A stretch of 64,000 nucleotides of DNA from Eubacteriales bacterium (GTDB lineage: Bacteria; Bacillota; Clostridia; Lachnospirales; Lachnospiraceae): contig JAUNPU010000007.1 in assembly GCA_030536555.1 (NCBI GenBank), forward strand, positions 78,769-142,768, in the 5' to 3' direction. Under the pieces are notes generated by a model. That model did no database searches, was not told the origin of the DNA, and saw nothing but the letters and a program-made list of their open reading frames with translations. Below, one piece after another: positions 7,881 to 17,700 of this stretch (the stretch's first letter is position 1; each line of letters opens with the position of its first letter). The position numbers were made by a program, and so were the translations under genes.

Positions 7881-8513
7881 ATGGATCGGAAGATATACCC
7901 GGGAGAATTTTACCGACATTTTAAGAATAAACTGTACCAGATCATTGCAGTAGCAACCCATTCAGAGACCGGGGAACAGATGGTAGTATATCAGGCGCTT
8001 TATGGGGACTATAAGGTATATGTGCGCCCCTATGAGATGTTTGTCAGCCAGGTGGACCACGAGAAATATCCGGAGGTGACACAGAAGTACCGGTTTACAC
8101 GTGTGGAGCCGGAGAACACCGGAGGCAGAGAGCGGGCAGCAGGTGCCGGAATGACTGACGGCGGCAGAACAGTCGCAGATGGAGGCAGAACGTCCGCAGA
8201 TGGCGGCAGGATGCTTGCAGATGACTGCAGAATGGCAGCAGACGGCGGTACCCCGGGATTTCGCTGTGTAGAGGAGCAGGAGCTTCCCACAGAGCCGAAT
8301 CCGGCACTGGTGGCATTTCTGGATGCGGAGACCTACGAGGAGCGGATGGAGTGTCTGGCAAGGCTGGCGAAGACCGCTACTCAGTCGGAGCTTAACTCCA
8401 TCTACGTGGTGCTGGATATGAAGGAGCAGAGCGGTCCGATCGCGGTGCAGATCGACTGCATCCGCAGACATTTGGCGGCGCAGAACCGCTATGACGGTGC
8501 GCGGCTCAGGTAA
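7881..8513 (+). CDS. DUF1653 domain protein with internal repeats
   Basis: 210 aa. Residues about 5-72 match the small DUF1653 domain (YPGEFYRHFKNKLYQ, QMVVYQALYGDYKVYVRP), of unknown function. Residues about 90-123 are a tandem 7-residue repeat (DGGRTVA, DGGRTSA, DGGRMLA, DDCRMAA) encoded by degenerate 21-base repeats. The C-terminal part, residues about 130-210, is acidic and looks helical. AAGGAG lies about 11 bases before the ATG. Its stop is 15 bases before uvrC, so the two are probably one transcript. Function is not known. Confidence 0.75.
   Translation: MDRKIYPGEFYRHFKNKLYQIIAVATHSETGEQMVVYQALYGDYKVYVRPYEMFVSQVDHEKYPEVTQKYRFTRVEPENTGGRERAAGAGMTDGGRTVADGGRTSADGGRMLADDCRMAADGGTPGFRCVEEQELPTEPNPALVAFLDAETYEERMECLARLAKTATQSELNSIYVVLDMKEQSGPIAVQIDCIRRHLAAQNRYDGARLR
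8148..8250 (+). repeat. 21-base tandem repeat within DUF1653 gene
   Basis: About five degenerate copies of a 21-base unit close to gacggcggcagaacagtcgca, encoding DGGRTVA-type heptads. The reading frame is preserved. Confidence 0.7.
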
Positions 8514-8528
8514 CGGGGAGGGACATCA

Positions 8529-10430
8529 TTGTTTGACATTGAAGAAGAACTGAAGAAGCTTCCGTCCCAGCCGGGCGTGTATCTGATGCACGACGCGAAG
8601 GACGAGATTATCTATATCGGAAAAGCCATCAGCTTAAAGAACCGGGTGCGGCAGTACTTTCAGAGCAGCCGCGGGAAGACAGCGAAGATTCAGCAGATGG
8701 TGTCGCGGATTGCCAGATTTGAGTACATTATCACCGACTCGGAGTTGGAGGCGCTGGTGCTGGAGTGCAACCTGATCAAGGAGCATCAGCCCCGCTACAA
8801 CACCATGCTGAAGGATGACAAGGCTTACCCCTATATCAAGGTGACGGTAGGGGAGGAGTTTCCGCGGGTGATGTTTGCCCGCACCATGAAGAAGGACAAG
8901 AGCCGGTACTTCGGCCCCTACACCAGCGCGGGGGCGGTGAAGGACACCATCGACCTGATCCACAAGCTGTATAAGATCCGGACCTGCAACCGGAGCCTCC
9001 CCAGGGATACGGGCAAGGAGCGGCCCTGCCTGAATTATCACATCAAGCAGTGCGATGCCCCCTGTCAGGGATACATCAGCAGGGAGGAATACGCCGCCAA
9101 TGTGGCGCAGGTGCTGGAGTTTTTGAACGGTCATTACGACAGGCTTTTAAATACGCTGGAGGAGAAAATGATGCAGGCGTCCGACGCCATGGAGTTTGAG
9201 AAGGCGATCGAGTACCGGGAGCTGCTTGCCAGCGTCAAGAAGGTGGCGCAGAAGCAGAAGATCACCAGCAGCAGTATGGAGGACCGGGATATTATCGCCA
9301 TGGCGAAGGACAATGAGGATGCGGTGGTGCAGGTGTTTTTCGTCCGGGAAGGCAAGCTGATCGGACGGGATCACTTCCGGGTGACCGTGGGCACAGCGGA
9401 AAACAACAGCCAGATTCTGACCAGCTTTATCAAGCAGTTCTATGCGGGAACGCCATTTCTGCCCAAGGAGCTGTGGGTGCAGGAGGAGTTGGAGGAGTCG
9501 GAGATCATCAGCCAGTGGCTCAGTGCAAGAAAGGGGCAGAAGGTCCGCATTGTGGTGCCGAAGAAGGGACAGAACGAGCGGCTGGTGGAGCTGGCGCAGA
9601 AAAATGCCTCCATGGTGCTGGTCCAGGACAGCGAGAAGCTGAAGCGGGAGGAGTACCGGACCACCGGAGCCATGAATCAGGTGGCTGGCTGGATGGGGCT
9701 GACCGGGGTGCGCAGGATCGAGGCCTTCGATATTTCCAATATATCCGGCTTTGAGTCGGTGGGCTCCATGATCGTGTACGAGGACGGCAAGCCAAAGCGC
9801 AGCGACTATAGGAAGTTTCGCATCAAGACGGTGCAGGGACCCAATGATTACGCATCCATGCGGGAGGTGCTGACCCGCCGGTTCCGGCACGGACTGGAGG
9901 AGTTAAACCAGCTGCGGGAGCAGGGGGTGGAGGAGCAGTTTGGAAGCTTCACCCGGTTCCCGGATCTTCTGATGATGGACGGCGGACGGGGACAGGTGAA
10001 CATTGCGCTGGAGGTGCTTGGAGAGCTTCAGCTGAGCATTCCGGTCTGCGGCATGGTCAAGGATGACAATCACCGGACCCGGGGACTGTACTATCAGAAT
10101 GTGGAGATTCCCATTGACAGGCATTCGGAGGGCTTCCGGCTGATCACCAGGATTCAGGATGAGGCACACCGGTTTGCCATCGAATACCACAGAAGCCTGC
10201 GCAGCAAGGAGCAGGTGCGGTCGATTCTGGACGATATTCCGGGAATCGGAGACACCAGAAGAAAGGCGCTGATGCGGCAGTTCAAGTCCTTTGACGCCAT
10301 CCGGGATGCACAGGTGGAGGAGCTTTTGGAGGTGCCCGGCATGAACCGGCGGGCGGCGGAGAGTGTGTATCAGTTCTTCCGAAAGTCCGGGCAGGAAGCG
10401 CAGACGGAGGCAAAAAACGAAATCACCTGA
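8529..10430 (+). CDS. uvrC: excinuclease ABC subunit C
   Basis: The nuclease subunit of UvrABC nucleotide excision repair; it incises both sides of a lesion bound by UvrB. At 633 aa it is full length. The N-terminal GIY-YIG nuclease spans about residues 13-95 (PGVYLM, IIYIGKA). A UVR motif near 211-235 contacts UvrB, the RNase-H-like 3' endonuclease covers roughly 390-545 with FDISNISG, and helix-hairpin-helix motifs are at the end ([13 protein letters not shown], about 568-580). The start is TTG with GGGGAGGG just upstream at 8514-8521; no closer ATG fits. Confidence 0.96.
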   Translation: MFDIEEELKKLPSQPGVYLMHDAKDEIIYIGKAISLKNRVRQYFQSSRGKTAKIQQMVSRIARFEYIITDSELEALVLECNLIKEHQPRYNTMLKDDKAYPYIKVTVGEEFPRVMFARTMKKDKSRYFGPYTSAGAVKDTIDLIHKLYKIRTCNRSLPRDTGKERPCLNYHIKQCDAPCQGYISREEYAANVAQVLEFLNGHYDRLLNTLEEKMMQASDAMEFEKAIEYRELLASVKKVAQKQKITSSSMEDRDIIAMAKDNEDAVVQVFFVREGKLIGRDHFRVTVGTAENNSQILTSFIKQFYAGTPFLPKELWVQEELEESEIISQWLSARKGQKVRIVVPKKGQNERLVELAQKNASMVLVQDSEKLKREEYRTTGAMNQVAGWMGLTGVRRIEAFDISNISGFESVGSMIVYEDGKPKRSDYRKFRIKTVQGPNDYASMREVLTRRFRHGLEELNQLREQGVEEQFGSFTRFPDLLMMDGGRGQVNIALEVLGELQLSIPVCGMVKDDNHRTRGLYYQNVEIPIDRHSEGFRLITRIQDEAHRFAIEYHRSLRSKEQVRSILDDIPGIGDTRRKALMRQFKSFDAIRDAQVEELLEVPGMNRRAAESVYQFFRKSGQEAQTEAKNEIT

Positions 10431-10467
10431 TGACAAGTGCCGCGGGATATGATAACATGAAACTAGC

Positions 10468-10495
10468 CTGAAGTGTCGATGACACTTCCTATAAT
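10468..10495 (+). promoter_or_regulatory. hprK promoter with palindrome in the spacer
   Basis: CTGAAG (10468-10473), a 16-base spacer and a consensus TATAAT (10490-10495). A perfect 7-bp inverted repeat AAGTGTCgatGACACTT (10471-10487) fills the spacer, a position suited to a repressor operator. Confidence 0.5.
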
Positions 10496-10516
10496 AAAGA
10501 CAAAGGAGCGAGTACT

Positions 10517-11440
10517 ATGTATGGCGTTACCATTACAGAATTAGCAAATAAAATGAAGTTCCAGAGCATTGTTCGGGACATCGATCTGGATTCCATCGTT
10601 CTGTCCCATCCGGATGTGAACCGTCCGGCGCTGCAGCTGGCGGGATTTTTCGATCACTTTGACAAGGAACGGGTGCAGGTTATCGGACTGGTGGAGCAGG
10701 AATATATCAAGACACTTTCACGTGAGCGGAAGGTGGAGGTCTATGAGAAGCTGGTTTCCAGCGAGATTCCGTGCCTGGTCTACAGCCGGGGACAGATGCC
10801 GGATGAGGATATGAAGGATTTGTGCAGCCATTACAAGGTACCGTGTCTGGTATCGGAGAAGAGCACTTCCGATCTGATGGCAGAGGTGATCCGCTGGCTG
10901 AAGGTCAAGCTGGCACCCTGCATCAGCATTCACGGTGTGCTGGTGGATGTATTCGGTGAGGGCGTACTGATCATGGGCGAAAGCGGCATCGGTAAGAGCG
11001 AGGCGGCGCTGGAGCTGATCAAGCGCGGACATCGACTGGTGACGGATGACGTGGTGGAGATCCGCAAGGTCAGCGACGAGACCCTGGTGGGCAGTGCGCC
11101 GGATATCACCAAGCACTTTATCGAGCTGCGAGGTATCGGAATCATTGACGTAAAGTCCCTGTACGGTGTTGAGAGCGTAAAGGACACCCAGAACATCGAC
11201 ATGGTGATCAAACTGGAGGACTGGGATAAGGATAAGGAGTATGACCGGCTGGGACTGGAGGATCAGTACACGGAATTTTTGGGCAACAAGCTTGTGTGCC
11301 ACAACATCCCGATTCGTCCGGGCAGAAATCTGGCAATCATCGTAGAGTCCGCGGCAGTCAACTACCGTCAGAAGAAGATGGGCTACAACGCGGCTCAGGA
11401 GCTGTACAATCGTGTACAGGCGAACCTGCACAAGGTTTGA
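10517..11440 (+). CDS. hprK: HPr kinase/phosphorylase
   Basis: Phosphorylates Ser46 of HPr and Crh in response to glycolytic state and removes the phosphate under starvation; it is the sensor enzyme of Gram-positive catabolite repression. 307 aa. The C-terminal catalytic half has the Walker A loop GESGIGKS (about 154-161), the conserved His in IHGVLVD and the signature ELRGIGIIDV (about 203-212). It has its own promoter and heads the run hprK-murB-rapZ-whiA-crh, so enzyme and a probable substrate (Crh, 3 kb downstream) are linked. Confidence 0.96.
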   Translation: MYGVTITELANKMKFQSIVRDIDLDSIVLSHPDVNRPALQLAGFFDHFDKERVQVIGLVEQEYIKTLSRERKVEVYEKLVSSEIPCLVYSRGQMPDEDMKDLCSHYKVPCLVSEKSTSDLMAEVIRWLKVKLAPCISIHGVLVDVFGEGVLIMGESGIGKSEAALELIKRGHRLVTDDVVEIRKVSDETLVGSAPDITKHFIELRGIGIIDVKSLYGVESVKDTQNIDMVIKLEDWDKDKEYDRLGLEDQYTEFLGNKLVCHNIPIRPGRNLAIIVESAAVNYRQKKMGYNAAQELYNRVQANLHKV

Positions 11441-11477
11441 GGAAATGATGAGACTATAACAGAGTAAGAGGATTTTG

Positions 11478-12386
11478 ATGAAAGATTTTGATAACAGATT
11501 AGCCGGGATCATGGGTGCGGGCCGGGTCCGCACCGGTGAGCCTATGAGCGGCCATACCACATTCCGGGTAGGCGGACCGGCGGACTACTATGTGGAGCCG
11601 GAGACCGGTGAGGAGCTGTCCGGTGTGCTGGCACTGTGCCGGGAAGCAGGCATGGACTTTATGATCCTGGGAAATGGAAGCAATCTGCTGATCGGTGACA
11701 GAGGGTACCGGGGCGTGATGATTGCACCGGGAAAGTCATTTTCGGAGATTACGGTGGAGGGAGAGCGGATTCGCGCAGGAGCAGGCGCCATGCTGGCGGC
11801 TGTGGCGAAGCAGGCTCTCGCTCACAGCCTTACGGGGCTGGAATTCGCAGCAGGAATCCCGGGAACCGTCGGCGGCGCGGTATATATGAATGCAGGGGCT
11901 TATGGCTCGGAGATGTCAGCGGTGCTGGAGACGGTGACGGTGATGGACCGGAGCGGTCAGGTGCTGGTACTTCCGGCATCAGAGCTGGAGCTTGGCTACC
12001 GGACCAGCTGCATCAGTGCGAAGGGATATGTGGTGCTGGAGGCAGTGATCCGGCTGCAGCCGGGAGATGAGGCGGCGATCCGTGAACGGATGGAAGAGCT
12101 TTCTCTGCAGCGCAGGACCAAGCAGCCTCTGGAGTACCCGAGCGCAGGCAGTACCTTTAAGCGGCCGGAGGGATACTTTGCCGGAAAGCTGATTCAGGAT
12201 GCGGGACTTCGGGGCTTCACGGTAGGCGGCGCTCAGGTGTCGGAGAAGCACTGTGGATTTGTAATCAATCGGGGCGGAGCTACCGCCGCCGATGTGATGG
12301 AGCTGTGCCGGGCGGTGCAGCAGAAGGTCCGGGAGCAGTTCGGTGTGGAGCTGGAACTGGAAGTGAGAACCTTAGGAGAATTTTGA
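11478..12386 (+). CDS. murB: UDP-N-acetylenolpyruvoylglucosamine reductase
   Basis: FAD enzyme of peptidoglycan precursor synthesis that reduces UDP-GlcNAc-enolpyruvate to UDP-MurNAc. 302 aa. FAD-binding motifs FRVGGPADY, LGNGSNLLIGD and GIPGTVGGAVYMNAGAYG are present. The C-terminal substrate domain has SAGSTFKRP, whose second serine is the usual proton donor, and a spacing typical of type II MurB. ATG at 11478 is preferred over the TTG three bases earlier because AAGAGG at 11466-11471 lies six bases upstream of it. It sits between hprK and rapZ in one run of genes. Confidence 0.95.
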   Translation: MKDFDNRLAGIMGAGRVRTGEPMSGHTTFRVGGPADYYVEPETGEELSGVLALCREAGMDFMILGNGSNLLIGDRGYRGVMIAPGKSFSEITVEGERIRAGAGAMLAAVAKQALAHSLTGLEFAAGIPGTVGGAVYMNAGAYGSEMSAVLETVTVMDRSGQVLVLPASELELGYRTSCISAKGYVVLEAVIRLQPGDEAAIRERMEELSLQRRTKQPLEYPSAGSTFKRPEGYFAGKLIQDAGLRGFTVGGAQVSEKHCGFVINRGGATAADVMELCRAVQQKVREQFGVELELEVRTLGEF

Positions 12387-12414
12387 TAAGTTTGATACAT
12401 CGGAGGACAGACAC

Positions 12415-13290
12415 ATGAGACTGGTGATCGTGACGGGAATGTCAGGAGCTGGCAAGACCCAGGCGTTAAAGATGCTGGAGGATATCGGATTCTACTGCGT
12501 GGACAATCTGCCGATTCCGCTGATGGAGGCTTTTGCGGAGCTGGCGGCTCAGGGCAAGGCGGCAGACGATCAGGTGGCGCTGGGCATCGATATTCGAAGC
12601 GGCAGAGAGCTGCCGGAGCTGCAGCATGTGCTGGAGAACTGGAAGCAGATGGACCGGCCTTACGAGATCCTGTATCTGGATGCCAGCGATGAGACCCTGG
12701 TGAAGCGCTACAAGGAGACCAGACGGGCCCATCCCCTTGCGGGAAAGGGCAGAGTGAACAGCGGCATTCAGCTGGAGCGGGAGCGGCTTGCCTTCTTAAA
12801 GCAGGAGGCAAAGTACATCATAGACACCAGCCAGCTGCTGACAAAGGAGCTTCGGGCGGAGCTTGAGAAGATCTTCCTGGAGAACCAGCAGTACCGGAAC
12901 CTGTTTGTGACGGTGCTTTCCTTTGGCTTTAAGTACGGGATCCCGGCGGACGCGGACCTGGTGTTCGACGTGCGGTTTCTGCCCAATCCCTACTATGTGG
13001 AGGAGCTTCGCAGCCACACGGGCATGGAGTCGGAGGTGCAGGCGTATGTGCACCGGGGCGGGACGGCAGATGTATTTCTGGAGAAGCTTACGGATATGCT
13101 GGAGTTTCTGATCCCCAACTATGTTCAGGAGGGGAAGAATCAGCTGGTGATCGCCATCGGCTGCACCGGTGGCAAGCACCGGTCCGTGACCATAGCCAAT
13201 GCGGTGTATCAGCATCTGAGCCGTCACGAGGAGTTTGGTCTGAAGATCGAGCACCGGGATATTGACAAAGACACAAAGACAAAAAAATAG
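12415..13290 (+). CDS. rapZ: RapZ family nucleotide-binding / RNA-binding adaptor
   Basis: 291 aa. Walker A GMSGAGKT at residues 8-15, and the C-terminal signature GCTGGKHRSV at about 249-258 that binds metabolites in the RapZ (YvcJ) family. In enterobacteria RapZ tunes GlcN6P synthase mRNA through a small RNA; in Bacillus YvcJ affects competence and binds nucleotides. The clostridial role is not known. It precedes whiA by nine bases. The usual yvcK (gluconeogenesis factor) gene, found between rapZ and whiA in Bacillus, is absent here. Confidence 0.93.
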   Translation: MRLVIVTGMSGAGKTQALKMLEDIGFYCVDNLPIPLMEAFAELAAQGKAADDQVALGIDIRSGRELPELQHVLENWKQMDRPYEILYLDASDETLVKRYKETRRAHPLAGKGRVNSGIQLERERLAFLKQEAKYIIDTSQLLTKELRAELEKIFLENQQYRNLFVTVLSFGFKYGIPADADLVFDVRFLPNPYYVEELRSHTGMESEVQAYVHRGGTADVFLEKLTDMLEFLIPNYVQEGKNQLVIAIGCTGGKHRSVTIANAVYQHLSRHEEFGLKIEHRDIDKDTKTKK

Positions 13291-13299
13291 AGGTGAGAG

Positions 13300-14259
13300 A
13301 TGTCATTTTCCTCCAGCGTAAAGGATGAGCTTTCCCGCCAGCTGAGCCCGGCGAGGCACTGCCAGATTGCAGAGATGGCTGCAATCATCAGTCTCTGCGG
13401 GCGCATCCACATTTCGGAAAAAAACGAATACCGCGTTAAAATTCATACAGAAAATGTGGCAGTTGCAAGAAAGTACTTTACATTATTGAAAAAAACATTT
13501 AATATAAATACTGATATTTCCATTCGTCAGGGATCTGGGAATCACAGGAGCCGCACGTATACGGTAGCTGTGCTGAAAGCGGAGGATGCACTCCGGGTTC
13601 TGCAGGCAGCCAAATTGATTGACCGTTATGGGGAGATCGAAGAGAATCTGTCATTGGCGCAGAATGTGGTCATTCAGCAGAACTGCTGCAAGCGGGCATT
13701 TATCCGCGGGGCATTTCTGGCGGCAGGGTCCATCAGCGACCCGGAGAAGTTCTACCATTTTGAGATTGCCTGTGCCACGGAGGCGAAGGCGGCTCAGGTT
13801 AAGGGACTGATTCTTTCCTTTGGACTGGATGCCAAGATTGTGCAGCGCAAGAAGTATTTTGTGGTGTACATCAAGGAGGGCAGCCAGATTGTAGACATCC
13901 TGAATGTAATGGAGGCGCCGACTGCGCTTATGGAGCTGGAGAATATCCGGATTGTGAAGGAGATGCGGGGCAGTGTGAACCGTCAGGTGAACTGCGAGAC
14001 CGCCAACATCAACAAGACGGTATCTGCCGCCGTGAAGCAGATGGAAGATATCACTTATATCAGAGACACCATAGGTTTTGACACGCTGCCGGAAGGGCTG
14101 CAGGAGATTGCGGAGCTTCGGCTGTTGAGACCGGAAGCAACATTAAAAGAACTCGGAGAGGCTCTCGACCCGCCGGTTGGCAAGTCAGGCGTCAACCACC
14201 GGCTGCGAAAGCTGGGAAGCCTTGCGGAGAAGCTGCGGGAGCAGAGTCTGAGCGAATGA
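13300..14259 (+). CDS. whiA: DNA-binding protein WhiA
   Basis: 319 aa. An N-terminal LAGLIDADG-homing-endonuclease-like fold without nuclease residues is followed by a C-terminal helix-turn-helix (RPEATLKELGEALDPPVGKS, about 280-299). In actinobacteria WhiA controls sporulation and division genes; in Firmicutes it affects chromosome segregation and division. AGGTGAGAG lies just before the ATG. Downstream is the crh-like gene, the order seen in many Firmicutes. Confidence 0.93.
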   Translation: MSFSSSVKDELSRQLSPARHCQIAEMAAIISLCGRIHISEKNEYRVKIHTENVAVARKYFTLLKKTFNINTDISIRQGSGNHRSRTYTVAVLKAEDALRVLQAAKLIDRYGEIEENLSLAQNVVIQQNCCKRAFIRGAFLAAGSISDPEKFYHFEIACATEAKAAQVKGLILSFGLDAKIVQRKKYFVVYIKEGSQIVDILNVMEAPTALMELENIRIVKEMRGSVNRQVNCETANINKTVSAAVKQMEDITYIRDTIGFDTLPEGLQEIAELRLLRPEATLKELGEALDPPVGKSGVNHRLRKLGSLAEKLREQSLSE

Positions 14260-14295
14260 GCGTGACCAGACGCTTGCATCATGAGGAGGATAATT

Positions 14296-14553
14296 ATGTT
14301 AAAGAAAACTATCACGATTGGACTTTCATCAGGACTTGAAGCCAGACCAGTGGCAATGCTGGTTCAGATTGCCAGTCAGTATGACAGCATGATCTATGTG
14401 GAGAACCAGAATGCCCGCGTCAATGCCAAGAGCATTATGGGTATGATGACCCTGGGCATGGGCTCCGGGGAGGAGATTACCGTATCCGCTGACGGCGCAG
14501 ATGAGGGCGCAGCCATGGATGAGATTGAGAAGTATCTGATGGGTGAGAAGTAG
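14296..14553 (+). CDS. crh: Crh-like HPr paralogue (no catalytic His15)
   Basis: 85 aa, HPr fold. The position of the PEP-phosphorylated histidine of HPr is Glu15 here (GLEARPVA instead of GIHARP), so it cannot carry phosphate in PTS transport. The regulatory serine is kept at exactly residue 46 (NAKSIMG). This is the diagnosis of Crh, a catabolite-repression co-factor phosphorylated by HprK, which is encoded 3 kb upstream. The ATG at 14296 follows GAGGAGGA at 14283-14290; an upstream in-frame ATG at 14281 lies inside that ribosome site. A terminator follows. Confidence 0.88.
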   Translation: MLKKTITIGLSSGLEARPVAMLVQIASQYDSMIYVENQNARVNAKSIMGMMTLGMGSGEEITVSADGADEGAAMDEIEKYLMGEK

Positions 14554-14604
14554 GCAGAAGCTGAAACTTGTGATGGGGATTTATAACAGTTGAAGGAATA
14601 GAAG

Positions 14605-14662
14605 AGGCAGATCATACCGGCGCTGCGAAGGTGCAGTTCGGGGTGGTCTGCCTTCGTTTTTT
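14605..14662 (+). terminator. rho-independent terminator after crh
   Basis: AGGCAGATCATACC pairs with GGGTGGTCTGCCT (G-T wobbles allowed), followed by TTTTTT at 14657-14662. Confidence 0.75.
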
Positions 14663-14743
14663 GTGATATACTGAAAGAAGTACAGGAGCTGCGGACCTAC
14701 GGGGCAGTTCCATGCAAATATCGGACAGATGAAGGAGAACAAC

Positions 14744-17700
14744 GTGGCATTTACACATTTGCACGTCCATACGGAGTACAGTCTGCTGGACGGTTCCTGT
14801 AAGATCAAAGAGCTGGCGGCCCGGGCGAAGGAGCTGGGCATGGACAGCATGGCGATCACCGATCACGGCGTGATGTACGGTGTGATCGATTTCTACCGGG
14901 CAGCCAGAGAGGTGGGAATCAAGCCCATCATCGGCTGTGAGGTATATGTGGCGCCGGGATCCCGGTTCGACCGGGAGTCAGTCAGCGGCGAGGACCGGTA
15001 CTACCACCTGGTGCTGCTGGCGGAGAATGATACCGGCTATCACAATCTGATGAAGATCGTGTCCAGCGGATTTGTGGACGGATTTTATTATAAACCAAGG
15101 GTAGACTATGAGATACTGGAGCAGTACCACGAGGGCGTGATTGCCTTAAGTGCCTGTCTGGCAGGCGAGGTGCAGCGATACCTTGCCCGGGGCATGTACG
15201 AGGAGGCCTGCAGGTCAGCCAGACGCTATGAGGGAATCTTTGGCAAGGGGAATTTCTTCCTGGAGCTGCAGGACCACGGCATTGCCATGCAGAAGTCGGT
15301 GAATCAGGGACTTATGAGAATGAGCCGGGACCTTTCCATGGAGCTGGTGGCTACCAACGATATCCACTACACCTTTGCGGAAGATGAGAAGGCACATGAC
15401 ATTCTGCTGTGCATCCAGACCGGCAAGAAGGTGACGGACGAGAACCGGATGCGGTATGAGGGCGGGCAGTATTACTGCAAGTCCGAGGAGGAGATGCGGG
15501 CGCTGTTTCCCTATGCCTTAGAAGCCATCGAGAACACCCACCGGATTGCAGAGCGGTGCAATGTGGAGATCGAATTCGGCGTGACCAAGCTGCCAAAGTA
15601 CGATGTGCCGGAGGGATATGACTCCTGGAGCTACCTGAACCACCTCTGTCAGGAGGGCATGGCAAAGCGCTATCCGGATGATGACGGGACGCTGCAGAAG
15701 CGTCTGGACTATGAGCTGGGAGTTATCCACAATATGGGATATGTGGACTACTTCCTGATCGTGTGGGACTTTATCCACTTTGCAAGGTCTCATGATATTA
15801 TGGTGGGACCGGGGCGGGGCTCGGCGGCAGGCAGCATCGTGTCCTACTGTCTGGAGATCACCAACATCGACCCGGTGCGGTACGACCTGCTGTTTGAGCG
15901 GTTTCTGAACCCGGAGCGTGTATCCATGCCGGATATTGATATTGACTTCTGCTTCGAGCGGCGTCAGGAGGTCATCGACTACGTGGTGGAGAAGTACGGC
16001 AAGGACCAGGTGGTGCAGATCGTCACCTTCGGAACCCTGGCGGCAAAGGGTGTCATCCGGGACGTGGGACGCGTGCTGGACCTGCCCTACGCCCGCTGTG
16101 ACGCCATTGCCAAGATGGTGCCGAATGATCTGGGCATGACCCTGGACAAGGCGCTGAAGCAGAATCCGGAGCTTCGGGAGGCATATCAGCAGGACGAGGA
16201 AGTGAAGTACCTGATCGACATGGCGAAGCGTCTGGAAGGACTTCCCCGCCACACCTCCATGCATGCGGCAGGCGTGGTGATCGGTCAGCGGAAGATGGAC
16301 GAGTTTGTGCCTCTGTCAAGGGCGTCGGACGGCACCATCACCACCCAGTTCACCATGACGACCCTGGAAGAACTGGGACTTTTGAAAATGGATTTCCTGG
16401 GACTGCGGACCCTGACGGTAATCCAGAATGCAGTCCGCCAGGTGGAGAAGAACTGTGGTATCCGGCTGGATATGGAAGCCATCGATTACAACGACAGAGA
16501 GGTGCTGGCAGCCATCGGCACAGGCAAGTGCGACGGCATATTCCAGCTGGAGAGTTCGGGCATGAAGAGCTTTATGAAGGAGCTGAAGCCGGAGAATCTG
16601 GAGGATGTGATCGCGGGAATCTCCCTGTACCGTCCGGGTCCCATGGACTTCATCCCCCGGTACTTAAAGGGCAAGAATGACCGTGGCTCCATTACCTATG
16701 AGTGTCCACAGCTGGAGCATATTCTGGGACCGACCTACGGCTGTATCGTCTATCAGGAGCAGGTTATGCAGATCGTGCGGGATCTGGCGGGCTATACCAT
16801 GGGGCGAAGCGACCTGGTGCGCCGTGCCATGTCCAAGAAGAAGACCGCGGTCATGGAGAAGGAGCGGCAGAACTTCGTCTATGGCAATCTGGCGGAGGGG
16901 GTGACCGGCTGTGTGAACAACGGCATTGACGAGAAAACCGCCAACCAGATCTACGATGAGATGATCGACTTTGCAAAGTACGCCTTCAACAAGTCCCATG
17001 CAGCCTGCTACGCGGTGGTGGCATACCAGACGGCATTTTTAAAGTTCTACTATCCGAAGGAATTCATGGCGGCGCTGATGACCTCTGTCATGGACAACAC
17101 GGCGAAGGTATCGGAGTATATTCTCTCCTGCCGTCAGATGGGAATCAGTATCCTGCCGCCGGACATCAATGAGGGGGAGAGCGGATTCTCCGTGTCCGGC
17201 AATGCGATCCGGTACGGTCTGTCTGCCATCAAGAGCGTGGGGCGCAACGTGGTGGATGCCATTCTCCGGGACCGGAAGCTGAACGGACCTTATGTGTCTC
17301 TGGATGACTTTGTGGAGCGGATGGGCGGCAGGGAGGTCAACAAGCGGACCCTGGAGAACTTCATCAAGGCAGGCGCCATGGACCAGCTTCCCGGCAACCG
17401 CAGGCAGAAGACCATGATTGCGCCGGAGCTGATCGACCAGAAAAGCAAGGACCGGAAGAACAGTCTGGAAGGGCAGATGAGCCTGTTCGACTTCGCCGGT
17501 GAGGAGGAGAAGGAGCAGTACCAGATCACCATGCCGAGGGTTCCGGAGTTCCCCAGGGAGGAGCTGCTGGCGTTTGAGAAGGAGATTCTGGGCATCTATG
17601 TCAGCGGTCATCCCATGGAGGAGTATATGGAGACCTGGCGAAACAGCATCACAGCAAAGACTTCCGACTTCATGGTGGACGAGGAGACCGGTCGGGCTGT

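Noticed and set aside
7881..8250. 21-base repeats as a CRISPR array
   Set aside because: The units are contiguous, lack spacers and are in frame inside a gene.
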